Shown: positions 8,113-15,458 of the stretch, in pieces
How the letters are laid out: each line of letters starts with the position of its first letter
Position numbering within the stretch: position 1 is the first letter of the stretch
DNA from: Paracoccaceae bacterium
GTDB lineage: Bacteria; Pseudomonadota; Alphaproteobacteria; Rhodobacterales; Rhodobacteraceae
Reading direction: 5' to 3'
Assembly: GCA_030065075.1 (NCBI GenBank)
Contig: JASJDQ010000011.1
Coordinates: 1 to 43,078, forward strand
Length of the DNA: 43,078 nt
Made by a program: the position numbers and the translations under genes
The notes under the pieces: generated by a model
What the model was told of the DNA's origin: nothing
Databases searched by the model: none
What the model saw: the letters and a program-made list of their open reading frames with translations, nothing else

Positions 8113-8913
8113 TCAAAGAAAATTATTGGGCCAGATAACGGTCCGCCACATATGCGCGACGGGGCTGCCGTCAAAGCCCAACCCCTCCTCAGGTTGGCGG
8201 AAAGCGCGCGCGATGACGCCTGCGAAGTCGTCGATGCTGACCGTCACATTCGGATCAAAAGCGTACAGGTCATTGACCACCACCTGCATCGCGCTGTCGA
8301 ACCACTTGTGGGTCCGGCAATACTCCCATTCCGCCTTGATGTAATCGGGTGGATCGTAATCCTCGCCAAAGACCTCCGTGTAAAACGCCGGATATTCATA
8401 GTCATAGTCGGGATCGGCCCGGAACCGAAGCGCCTGATGGTGGCGAATGGCCCAGGTGACCTCCGGGTCGACGTAAGGTTCCACCATCTGCGCCGCCCAG
8501 TGGCCGTGGTCGTTGCGGATCAAGCTCACGACCGAGATGTCGTGCAACAGACACGCCAGTACGATGTTGTCTGAAAGCCCTTTGTCCTGCGCGAGTTTTG
8601 CGCTTTGCAGCAGATGCGTGCCGCCCACCGTGTCCTTCAGAAAACGATGACGAAAGAAATCGGCAAGCGTCGGCTTTTCCGGCATCGGATCAAGTCGCGG
8701 ATCATCTCCCATCAGCCACCGCCCTGTCGCGCGCGACATCTGCCCCGCCATCGTCGCACCCACGCGCCCCGGGAAGGGCTTCATGACCTGAATGTCCAGC
8801 GTTTCGGCCATGGCCTGTTCCAGGATGTCGACCTTCTCATCGAGGTCCATGCCTTCGCGGACCCGCGCGCGGGCCAGTTCTTTGGCAGTGTCGAAAAGGG
8901 CCTCTCGGTCCAT
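8113..8913 (-). CDS. HD-domain metal protein (phosphohydrolase or PhnZ/MIOX-like oxygenase)
   Basis: A 266-residue protein with a full HD-superfamily metal-ligand series: H100 (GGTHLLQS), H124-D125 (LLHDISVV), H136/H138 (NDHGHW), H158/H159 (AIRHHQALRF) and D215 (VVNDLYAFD). The extra histidines between the HD pair and the last Asp are what di-iron members such as PhnZ and myo-inositol oxygenase use, so an oxygenase role is possible beside the default phosphohydrolase one. The start ATG at 8913 has GGGAGG about 9 bases upstream. It is divergent from the SDR/CoA-transferase/lyase operon, 107 bp away, and may share its regulation. HD family is firm; reaction unknown. Confidence 0.7.
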   Translation of the reverse strand: MDREALFDTAKELARARVREGMDLDEKVDILEQAMAETLDIQVMKPFPGRVGATMAGQMSRATGRWLMGDDPRLDPMPEKPTLADFFRHRFLKDTVGGTHLLQSAKLAQDKGLSDNIVLACLLHDISVVSLIRNDHGHWAAQMVEPYVDPEVTWAIRHHQALRFRADPDYDYEYPAFYTEVFGEDYDPPDYIKAEWEYCRTHKWFDSAMQVVVNDLYAFDPNVTVSIDDFAGVIARAFRQPEEGLGFDGSPVAHMWRTVIWPNNFL

Positions 8914-8998
8914 CGGGCTATCCTCCCCGAGGCCAACGCTACAGAAGCGACACGGCTTACGGAAGGTTTGTTTCCCGCCGCGCCCTGACGTAATTTCA

Positions 8999-9011
8999 CC
9001 CGTAATACGGG
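8999..9011. promoter_or_regulatory. 13-bp palindrome beside the SDR ribosome binding site
   Basis: CCCGTA-A-TACGGG is a perfect inverted repeat with a one-base centre. It lies 9 bases before the SDR start codon and its right arm runs into the GGAGGAG ribosome binding site. It could be a repressor operator or a small hairpin that masks the site. Function inferred from position only. Confidence 0.35.
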
Positions 9012-9020
9012 AGGAGAACT

Positions 9021-9764
9021 ATGCGGCTTCAGGGTAAAACCGCCATCGTCACAGGCGGCGCATCCGGCTTCGGGCGCGGCATTGCCGAAAGGTTTGCCGG
9101 CGAAGGGGCGCGTGTTGCTGTGCTGGACATGAATGCGGTTGGTGCAAAGGAAGTGGCTGAACATATCGGAGGCCATGCCATCCTTTGTGATGTCAGCGAA
9201 GCGGCCTCTGTCGCCTCTGCATTCTCTGCCGCAACCGAGGCGTTGGGACAGGTCGACATCCTCGTGAACAACGCCGGCTGGAGCCATCGGAACCAGCCGC
9301 TAACGGAAGTCGATTACACGACGTTCCGCAAGGCCTATGCGATTAACGTCGACTCCATCTTCCACTTCACTCAAAGCGCGGTGCCCCATTGGCGCGCCAT
9401 CGGAGGTGGCAGCATGGTCAATATCAGTTCCACCGCCGCGACCAGCCCCCGCCCGGGCCTGACGTGGTACAACTCCACCAAGGGGGCAGTGAACACGATG
9501 ACCCGATCGCTCGCTGTCGAACTGGCCTCCGACAACATCCGCGTCAACGCCGTAGCGCCCGTGATCGGCGAAACGGCCTTGTTAGAGACGTTCATGGGCC
9601 AGGAAGACACACCCGAAGCCCGCGAAAGGTTCCTTGCCACGATCCCCTTGGGGCGCTTCTCGACACCCGCGGATATCGCGGGCGCGGCGCTCTACCTGGC
9701 GTCGGACGAGGCGAGCCTTGTCACCGGCGTGATCCTTGAAGTCGACGGCGGACGGACAATTTGA
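9021..9764 (+). CDS. SDR-family oxidoreductase
   Basis: A 247-residue classical short-chain dehydrogenase/reductase using NAD(P). Motifs in order: TGGASGFGRG (residues ~12-21, cofactor loop), LDMNA (end of the second strand, acidic, favouring NAD), NNAG (~85-88), and the catalytic set Ser (NISSTAA), Tyr and Lys (WYNSTKGA). The C-terminus ends in VDGGRTI, as usual. It reversibly oxidises an alcohol to a ketone or aldehyde. A strong GGAGGAG ribosome binding site precedes the ATG. The stop overlaps the start of the CoA-transferase gene (TGATG), so the two are translationally coupled. Its job is probably to make or reduce the oxo/hydroxy acid handled by the next two enzymes; the substrate is not identifiable. 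Confidence 0.9.
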   Translation: MRLQGKTAIVTGGASGFGRGIAERFAGEGARVAVLDMNAVGAKEVAEHIGGHAILCDVSEAASVASAFSAATEALGQVDILVNNAGWSHRNQPLTEVDYTTFRKAYAINVDSIFHFTQSAVPHWRAIGGGSMVNISSTAATSPRPGLTWYNSTKGAVNTMTRSLAVELASDNIRVNAVAPVIGETALLETFMGQEDTPEARERFLATIPLGRFSTPADIAGAALYLASDEASLVTGVILEVDGGRTI

Positions 9765-10957
9765 TGGGGCCGCTTGACGGGGTCCGCGTCCTCGATCTGA
9801 CAAATGTGCTGGCAGGCCCCTTCTGCACGCATCAACTAGCGCATATGGGCGCCGAGATCGTCAAGGTCGAGGTCCCGGGCACTGGCGATCTGGCGCGCCA
9901 GTTGGGCGGTGACCATGATCTGAACGCCGACGGCATGGGGGTATCGTTCCTCGCGCAGAACAGCGGCAAGCGGTCGATCACGCTGAACCTGAAAAGACCT
10001 GAGGGGCGCGACTTGTTCCTGAAACTTGTGCGGACAGCGGATGTGGTGGTCGAGAACTTCCGCCCCGGCGTCATGGACCGGCTTGGGGTGTCGGCAGAGG
10101 TTCTGCACGCAGAAAACCCTGAGTTGGTCTATTGCGCCATCTCTGGCTTCGGTCAGGACGGGCCTTTGGCCAAGAACCCGGCCTATGATCAAGTGGTCCA
10201 AGGCTTGTCCGGCGTGATGAGTGTCACCGGCGCGCCCGATGGCCCGCCGATGCGCGTGGGCTACCCGGTTGCGGACACGCTGGGCGGGCTGACGGCGGCC
10301 TTCGCCATCGCGGCGGCGCTCGCGCGTCCAAAGCCCGGGCGCGGCACCGTGATCGATGTCTCGATGCTCGATTCCATGCTCTCGGCCATGGGCTGGGTCG
10401 TTTCGAACCACCTGATCGCCGGGTGGGCGCCGCACCGGGCCGGCAACGACAACATCGCCGCCAGCCCCTCGGGCGTGTTTCAGGCCCGCGACGGCGCGCT
10501 CAACATCGCCGCCAACAAGCAGGAACAGTTCGAAGCCTTGGCAAACGTCATCGAGCGCCCCGATCTGGTGGACGATCCTCGTTTTGCCGACCGCAAGAGC
10601 CGGATTGAAAATCGAAAAGCGCTGACCGAAGCCATCGAAGCCGCACTGGCCTCGGTCGACGCGGGCGACTGGGTGGACAGGCTGAGCGCTTCGGGCGTGC
10701 CGGCAGGACGGATCATGACCCTTCCGGATATTCTGGCCCACCCCCAGGTCGCGGATCGCGGGCTGGTCGATGCCGTCCCAACGCCCGGCGTCGCACGTGA
10801 GGTGCGGATCGTGCGCCCGGGGTTCCGTATGGATGGCGAGCGTCCGAAGACGCACTTGCCACCGCCGGAACTGGGCGCGCAAACAGAGACTATTCTGGAC
10901 GAACTGGGCGTTTCCACGGGCGATCGAGCGCATCTGAAGTCGAAAGGGGTGATATGA
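9764..10957 (+). CDS. CaiB/BaiF (class III) CoA-transferase
   Basis: A 397-residue class III CoA-transferase, which moves CoA from a donor such as succinyl-CoA to a carboxylic acid. Family landmarks: LDGVRVLDLTNVLAGPFCTHQLAHMGAEIVKVE at the N-terminus, NSGKRSITLNLKRPEG, VVVENFRPGVMDRLG, and the catalytic aspartate about residue 142 in NPAYDQVVQGLSG. The C-terminal small-domain motif SGVPAGRI and LAHPQVADRGLV are also present. ATG at 9764 is preferred over TTG at 9761 because it overlaps the SDR stop as TGATG. The stop overlaps the next gene (ATGA). Together with the lyase downstream this resembles the activate-then-cleave logic of itaconate, citramalate or citrate catabolism. The acceptor acid is unknown. 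Confidence 0.9.
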   Translation: MGPLDGVRVLDLTNVLAGPFCTHQLAHMGAEIVKVEVPGTGDLARQLGGDHDLNADGMGVSFLAQNSGKRSITLNLKRPEGRDLFLKLVRTADVVVENFRPGVMDRLGVSAEVLHAENPELVYCAISGFGQDGPLAKNPAYDQVVQGLSGVMSVTGAPDGPPMRVGYPVADTLGGLTAAFAIAAALARPKPGRGTVIDVSMLDSMLSAMGWVVSNHLIAGWAPHRAGNDNIAASPSGVFQARDGALNIAANKQEQFEALANVIERPDLVDDPRFADRKSRIENRKALTEAIEAALASVDAGDWVDRLSASGVPAGRIMTLPDILAHPQVADRGLVDAVPTPGVAREVRIVRPGFRMDGERPKTHLPPPELGAQTETILDELGVSTGDRAHLKSKGVI

Positions 10958-11757
10958 TGAGCGACGCGGCTGACTGGTGGGAAACCGCAATCATCCAGAT
11001 GTCACCAGGCGAGATCAGGTATCGCGGCTACGCGATCGAGGACCTGATCGGTCGGGTGGGTTTCGCCGATATGGTCTGGCTCATGCTGCGCGGCGAACTG
11101 CCAAGCCGGGGCCAGGCCGCTCTATTGGAAATCGCCCTGATGTCTGCCGTCGACCACGGGCCGCAAGCGCCCTCCATCGCGATGGCCCGGATGGCGGCGA
11201 CCTGTGGGATCGGCCTGCAAAATGCCATGGCGTCCGGTCTGAACGCGCTTGGCGAAGTCCATGGCGGCGCGGGCGAGGCGGCGGTCGTGCTTTATCAGGC
11301 GATTGCCGAATATGACGATCCCGCGGCCGGGGCACTCGCGGAACTTGACCGGTTCTTCGAAGCCGGGGGCAAGTTCGTCCCCGGCTTCGGGCATCGGTTC
11401 CACCCGACCGACCCCAGGGCGCCGCGCTTGATGGAAATGGTCGAAAAGGCCGTTCAGGACGGGATCGTCGACGGACGCCACAAGGCCGCGGCCCTGGCGG
11501 TCGAGGCGGACCTCAACCGGCGGAAAGGCAAAACCATTCCAATGAACATCGATGGCGCCACGGCTGTCATCTATGCCGAGCTTGGGTTCGATGCGCCGCT
11601 TGCGCGGGGCCTCTTCTGCCTCTCGCGCTCGGTGGGACTGTTGGCCCATGCCTGGGAGGAAAGCCAATCCGGCCTTCGGAACAAGGGCCCCCTGCCCCGC
11701 GACCAACTATGGACCTATTCGGGACCGCCGCCGCGGGACGTACCTGACCGGAACTAG
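10954..11757 (+). CDS. citryl-CoA lyase-like protein (citrate synthase fold)
   Basis: A 267-residue short member of the citrate synthase superfamily, about 100-160 residues shorter than true citrate synthase and matching stand-alone citryl-CoA lyases. Catalytic-type residues are seen: H103 in GEVHGGAGEA, H147 in VPGFGHRFHPTDPRA and D200 in PMNIDGATAVIYAELGF. The N-terminus IIQMSPGEIRYRGYAIEDLIG keeps the 'Y.I.DL' citrate synthase motif. It should cleave a citryl-CoA-like (3-hydroxy-3-carboxy) thioester to acetyl-CoA and an oxo-acid. AAAGGGG lies just upstream; ATG at 10954 or 10957 could start it. Its TAG overlaps the AraC gene's stop on the other strand (shared CTAG). The adjacent CoA-transferase probably makes its substrate. 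A synthase running the reverse reaction is less likely but not excluded. Confidence 0.8.
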   Translation: MMSDAADWWETAIIQMSPGEIRYRGYAIEDLIGRVGFADMVWLMLRGELPSRGQAALLEIALMSAVDHGPQAPSIAMARMAATCGIGLQNAMASGLNALGEVHGGAGEAAVVLYQAIAEYDDPAAGALAELDRFFEAGGKFVPGFGHRFHPTDPRAPRLMEMVEKAVQDGIVDGRHKAAALAVEADLNRRKGKTIPMNIDGATAVIYAELGFDAPLARGLFCLSRSVGLLAHAWEESQSGLRNKGPLPRDQLWTYSGPPPRDVPDRN

Positions 11758-12602
11758 GCCTTCTCGATGGGGATCCAGATCGAAGCGCCGCCGGGCTTTT
11801 CGGGATCGAAATCCACGCTGTAGAGTTCGAACTCCGGCCCCTCCCTGAGGGCAACATCCGCGCCTGGAGCCCAAGCATCGAATATGCTCGCCCAGGTGTC
11901 GGCAATGGTCGAAATATGACCCTCGTGATCGAAGACCGCGTGCGTACCGGCGGCAAGTTCAACGTGATCGAAACGCTCGGTGTCGATCCGGCCATCATCG
12001 ACAAGGCCGACCATATACGTAAAATTTTCGCCTTCGAAGTCGTAACAGGCCCCGTAGGTTTCGGTGTTGTAGATGGCAGGCCCGATCTCGTCGATTGCCT
12101 CGATCCATTGTGCCGGTATCTTGGCGCGCTCGGCCATGGAATACCGGCGTGCGACGCCCACCAGACGGGTCGCGCCGCGATCAACGAAACGGGGTGTGAC
12201 GGGAGTTGGTGCAGGATTGGACATGATAAGAGCCTTTTCCAATGTGAGGGACAAATCAGGATGGTTGCGCGCCACGGATGGCGAACACCCGAAATGGTCG
12301 CGAAACGCACGGCTGAAGCCTTCGTGGCTTTCGAACCCGGCCTCCAATGCGATCTCGACGATGGGTTTTTCCGTCTCGCGAAGGCTCCACACCGCTTCAC
12401 TCAGCCGCCGGGCCCGGACATATCGCATGACCGGGCGCCCGGTGCAAAGCGTGAAGGCGCGGCTTAGGTGAAAGGGGCTGACCCCTTCCATCTCTGCCAG
12501 CATGGCCAGCGCAAGGGGCCGCGCCAGATAGGTTTCGATCCGCCAAAGCGTGCGCGTCACACGTGTCTGTTGCGTTGAGGGGATCAAGCGATTTGTGTTC
12601 AT
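11754..12602 (-). CDS. AraC-family regulator with GyrI-like effector-binding domain
   Basis: A 282-residue transcription factor. The N-terminal ~110 residues form an AraC double helix-turn-helix (LARPLALAMLAEMEGVSPFHLSRAFTLCTGRPVMRYVRARRLSEA, then ETEKPIVEIALEAGFESHEGFSRAFRDHFGCSPS). Residues ~130-282 form a GyrI-like/Rob C-terminal small-molecule-binding domain (TRLVGVARRYSM...GVVDDGRIDTERFDHVELAAGTHAVFDHEGH...FELYSVDFDPEK). This is the layout of Rob and its relatives. It is divergent from the ABC importer genes, with a 17-bp palindrome between them, and convergent with the lyase gene. It may control the importer, the catabolic operon or both. ATG at 12602 follows a GGGAAGGGA site. The effector is unknown. 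Confidence 0.88.
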   Translation of the reverse strand: MNTNRLIPSTQQTRVTRTLWRIETYLARPLALAMLAEMEGVSPFHLSRAFTLCTGRPVMRYVRARRLSEAVWSLRETEKPIVEIALEAGFESHEGFSRAFRDHFGCSPSVARNHPDLSLTLEKALIMSNPAPTPVTPRFVDRGATRLVGVARRYSMAERAKIPAQWIEAIDEIGPAIYNTETYGACYDFEGENFTYMVGLVDDGRIDTERFDHVELAAGTHAVFDHEGHISTIADTWASIFDAWAPGADVALREGPEFELYSVDFDPEKPGGASIWIPIEKA

Positions 12603-12754
12603 GTCCCTTCCCTACCCCGATCGGGTCGGCTTTGCTTGACCAGTCTTGATCCCTCTCGGCGATAGGGAAGATCAAAAATTCAGCAGATGCACTTCTGTTT
12701 GCCAATCCTGCAGGCAGTGCTAACGTGACCTGCAATCAGCAGAGGGGGCTGTTT

Positions 12755-12771
12755 GACGTTCCTGGAACGTC
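12755..12771. promoter_or_regulatory. 17-bp palindrome within a promoter-like region upstream of the ABC importer
   Basis: GACGTTCC-T-GGAACGTC is a perfect inverted repeat with one central base. TTGACG (12753-12758) overlaps its left arm, and a GATGAT-like -10 lies at 12775-12780, so the palindrome would sit in the promoter spacer, a classical repressor position. It lies in the 214-bp gap between the divergent AraC-type gene and the ABC genes. AraC proteins often use direct repeats, so another regulator might bind here. Confidence 0.5.
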
Positions 12772-12816
12772 CGCGATGATCCCCTGAATGCACAAAACCA
12801 ACAGAGGAGATACCCC

Positions 12817-13818
12817 TTGCTAACTCGTGCCTTACTGGCTGCTGCCGGTGTTTTCGCCGCCAGCATGGCCACAGCGCAAACGAAGGTTCCGTTTGCGCTT
12901 GACTGGAAATTCGAAGGCCCTTCGGCCCCCTACTTCGCCGCCATCGACAACGGCCATTTCGAAGCCGAAGGATTGGAGGTGACAATCGAAGCGGGTTCGG
13001 GCTCGGTTCAGACAATTCCGAAGATTGCGACAGGCGCCTTTCCGATCGGCTTCGGTGATATCAACAGCGTGATCAAGTTCCTCGATCAGAACCCGGGCGC
13101 GCCGGTCACCGCCGTGATGATGGTCTATGACAAGCCGCCTTTCGCAATTGTAGGCCGCAAGTCGCTTGGTGTGGAAGGTCCGAAGGATCTGGAAGGCAAG
13201 GTCTTGGGTGCACCGCCGCCTGACGGCGCGTGGGCGCAGTTCCCGGTCTTTGCCGGGGAAACCGGCATCGATGTCTCTGCCGTCACCGTCGAGCCGGTGG
13301 GTTTCCCAACACGGGAACCGATGCTGGCCGAAGGCAACGTGGCCGCGATCACGGGCTTTTCGTTTTCTTCTGTTGTGAACCTGAAGCGCCTTGGTGTGCC
13401 GGCGGACGATATCTCGAATATCCTGATGGCCGATCATGGCTTGCAGCTCTATGGCAACGCCATTCTGGTCAACACCGATTGGGCCGCCGAGAACGGCGAA
13501 ACGGTCGAGAAGTTCCTGCGGGCCGTGGCCGCGGGTTGGAAAGACGTCATCGCCGACCCGGCCATGGGGATCGAGGCACTGGTCAAGCGCAACCCGGCCG
13601 CCGACAAGGCGCTGGAACAGGAGCGTCTGCAGATGGCGATCGATCAGAACGTCGTCACCGACTATGTCCAGGCCAACGGCATGGGCGGGATCGATAGTAC
13701 CCGGATGGAAGCGGCCCTCGCGCAGCTGGGTCAGACCTATGACTTCCAGAACACCCCTGACGCGGCGCTCTATTTCACGGACGCTTATCTGCCGGATGGC
13801 GGCTTCATGCTGAAATAG
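12817..13818 (+). CDS. ABC transporter substrate-binding protein (NMT1/THI5-like)
   Basis: A 333-residue periplasmic binding protein with a Sec signal peptide (MLTRALLAAAGVFAASMATA|QT). The mature protein has the NMT1/SsuA/TauA-like pattern: VPFALDWKFEGPSAPYFAAIDNGHFEAEGLEVTIEAGSGSVQTIPKIATGAFPIGFGDINSVIKF, then MMVYDKPPFAIVGRKSLGVEGPKDLEGKVLGAP. Such proteins bind small organic ligands, for example thiamine precursors, sulfonates, nitrate or aromatic acids. The start is TTG at 12817 with AGAGGAGA six bases upstream. A strong stem-loop follows the stop and separates it from the ATPase gene, which probably gives more binding protein than membrane components. Ligand unknown. Confidence 0.9.
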   Translation: MLTRALLAAAGVFAASMATAQTKVPFALDWKFEGPSAPYFAAIDNGHFEAEGLEVTIEAGSGSVQTIPKIATGAFPIGFGDINSVIKFLDQNPGAPVTAVMMVYDKPPFAIVGRKSLGVEGPKDLEGKVLGAPPPDGAWAQFPVFAGETGIDVSAVTVEPVGFPTREPMLAEGNVAAITGFSFSSVVNLKRLGVPADDISNILMADHGLQLYGNAILVNTDWAAENGETVEKFLRAVAAGWKDVIADPAMGIEALVKRNPAADKALEQERLQMAIDQNVVTDYVQANGMGGIDSTRMEAALAQLGQTYDFQNTPDAALYFTDAYLPDGGFMLK

Positions 13819-13848
13819 GTGTTGCGCCGACTTGTCGTCGTCGCGCCA

Positions 13849-13906
13849 GCGGGGGAGGCTTTGCCTCCCCCGCACCCCCTCCAGGATATTTGACCCGAGA
13901 AGAATG
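13849..13906 (+). repeat. stem-loop intergenic repeat, copy 1
   Basis: GCGGGGGAGGC (13849-13859), loop TTT and GCCTCCCCCGC (13863-13873) form a perfect 11-bp stem. It is followed by ACCCC, then GGATATTTGACC and GAGAAGAATGGC. A second copy in opposite orientation lies at 19682-19727 and a degenerate one at 23381-23416. It sits between the binding-protein and ATPase genes, where it may block 3' decay or cause partial termination. The motif resembles short intergenic repeats I know from Rhodobacterales genomes. Confidence 0.65.
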
Positions 13907-13908
13907 GC

Positions 13909-14700
13909 ATGGCCGAAAATCTGATCGATATCAAAGGTGCGCGACATGCCTATCAAACCGCCAGCGGTCCGTTGCCGGTCTTGGATGGGCTTGACGTATC
14001 GGTGCCTGAAGGAGGGTTCGTAGCTGTCGTCGGCCCCTCGGGGTGCGGGAAGTCGACCCTGACGCGCCTTATTGCGGGACTTATGAAACCGGATGAAGGT
14101 GAAGTCTGGCTGCACGGCTCCAAGGTCACCTCGCCGCGTTCGACCGTGGGGATGGCCTTTCAAAACCCGGTGCTGCTGGAATGGCGGACAATCCTGAAGA
14201 ACGTGCTTCTGCCGCTGGAGATCGTTCCGAGCAAGCTGTCGAAGGCCGAGGCCGAGGCGCGGGCTCGGCATTTGCTGGAACTTGTTGGGCTGGATGGTTT
14301 TGAAGACAAACGCCCCTCGGAGCTTTCCGGCGGCATGCGGCAGCGCGCCTCGCTTTGCCGGGCGCTTATCCACCAGCCGGAGGTTTTGATCCTGGACGAA
14401 CCCTTCGGAGCACTCGATGCGTTCACGCGCGAAGATCTGTGGCAGACGATGCTGAAGGTGAAGGAGGAAGAACCCTTCACGGGCGTTCTGATCACGCATG
14501 ATCTGCGCGAGTCCATCTTTCTGGCCGACCAGGTGGTCGTTTTATCGGGGCGTCCGGCTCACACGCAGTTCGTGCTGGACGTGAACTTTGACGGCCCGCG
14601 CAACATCGACCATCTCTACACGCCCGAGTCCGCCGAAATGCTGAATACGCTTCGTCACCAGATCGAGATCGCGCAGGGCCGCGTGCCGGAGGACGCCTGA
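13909..14700 (+). CDS. ABC transporter ATP-binding protein (nitrate/sulfonate/taurine type)
   Basis: A 263-residue ABC ATPase. Walker A is GPSGCGKST (about residues 43-51), the Q-loop is AFQNPVLLEW, the signature is LSGGMRQRASLCRAL, Walker B is VLILDEPFGALD, and the switch His lies in ITHDLRE. The Q-loop and 'GALDAFTREDLW' region fit the SsuB/TauB/NrtD subfamily, matching the neighbouring binding protein and permease. It powers import through the permease that starts on its stop codon (TGATG overlap at 14698-14702). ATG at 13909 is used; another in-register choice is not needed, but an ATG at 13904 lies in a different frame within the upstream repeat. Confidence is high for family, none for substrate. 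Confidence 0.93.
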   Translation: MAENLIDIKGARHAYQTASGPLPVLDGLDVSVPEGGFVAVVGPSGCGKSTLTRLIAGLMKPDEGEVWLHGSKVTSPRSTVGMAFQNPVLLEWRTILKNVLLPLEIVPSKLSKAEAEARARHLLELVGLDGFEDKRPSELSGGMRQRASLCRALIHQPEVLILDEPFGALDAFTREDLWQTMLKVKEEEPFTGVLITHDLRESIFLADQVVVLSGRPAHTQFVLDVNFDGPRNIDHLYTPESAEMLNTLRHQIEIAQGRVPEDA

Positions 14701-15458
14701 TGCTGCGACAAATCCTTGTCCCGCTCGTCGCGGTTGTCGTGTTCCTCGGGCTTTGGGAGTTGCTCGTCTGGGCGAACGACTGGCCGAACTACGTCATGGC
14801 CTCTCCATCCGATTTGCCGGCAGCCTACACGAAGTTCTGGGACCTCTTTCTTGTCATGAGTTGGCAAACGCTTTGGCGGACCGTCCTGGGCCTCTTGCTT
14901 GCCATCATCGTCGGTGTCGCCATCGGCATGGTCATGGGGTTTTCGCGCACCATGCGAGATGCGCTATATCCGTTGTTGGTGGGCTTCAACGCCATCCCCA
15001 AGGCAACGGTGGTACCGATCGTGGCGCTGATGTTTGTGGGTGCGCATGACTTCAACACGGTGCTCATCGCCTTCATGATCAGCTTCTTTCCAATCGCCGT
15101 CTCGGTCTCCATCGGGCTTTCGACGCTTGAGCCCGAGTACCGCGACATCCTGCGCTCCCTCGGTGCCAGCCAGGCCACGATCTTCTGGAAGATTGCACTG
15201 CCCAAGACCTTGCCCGAGTTCTTCGGCGCGCTGAAAGTGGCGGTGACGCTAGCGTTCATCGGCACGAACCTGATGGAAATTGTCAGCCCTCATGGCCGCG
15301 GCTTAGGCGCGCTTTTCGACAGCGGCAAGACGAACAGCGATTACCCGTTGATGTTCGCCGTGCTGATCGCTTTGGCGTTCCTCGGCATCGTGCTCTATTA
15401 TGTCGTTGTCGTGTTGGAGAAAATTTTCGCCGGATGGGCCGAGCGGACGCCGACGTGA
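14700..15458 (+). CDS. ABC transporter permease (BPD_transp_1)
   Basis: A 252-residue inner-membrane permease with about six hydrophobic segments. The coupling EAA loop is recognisable as LSTLEPEYRDILRSLGASQATIFWKIALPKTLPEFFGALKVAVT (about residues 138-182), as in SsuC/TauC proteins. It forms the translocation channel for the NMT1-type importer. Its ATG overlaps the ATPase stop. Its TGA abuts the stop of the convergent racemase gene in the palindrome TGATCA, leaving no intergenic space for a separate terminator. Confidence 0.92.
   Translation: MLRQILVPLVAVVVFLGLWELLVWANDWPNYVMASPSDLPAAYTKFWDLFLVMSWQTLWRTVLGLLLAIIVGVAIGMVMGFSRTMRDALYPLLVGFNAIPKATVVPIVALMFVGAHDFNTVLIAFMISFFPIAVSVSIGLSTLEPEYRDILRSLGASQATIFWKIALPKTLPEFFGALKVAVTLAFIGTNLMEIVSPHGRGLGALFDSGKTNSDYPLMFAVLIALAFLGIVLYYVVVVLEKIFAGWAERTPT

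Noticed and set aside
10954-11757. True citrate synthase
   Set aside because: The protein is only 267 residues, lacks large parts of citrate synthase, and is coupled to a CoA-transferase, which favours a citryl-CoA-lyase-like role.
12832-14499. Long minus-strand open frame of over 500 codons opposite the ABC genes
   Set aside because: It is a high-GC antisense shadow of the binding protein and ATPase, with low-complexity Arg/Gly/His-rich translation and no domain motifs.
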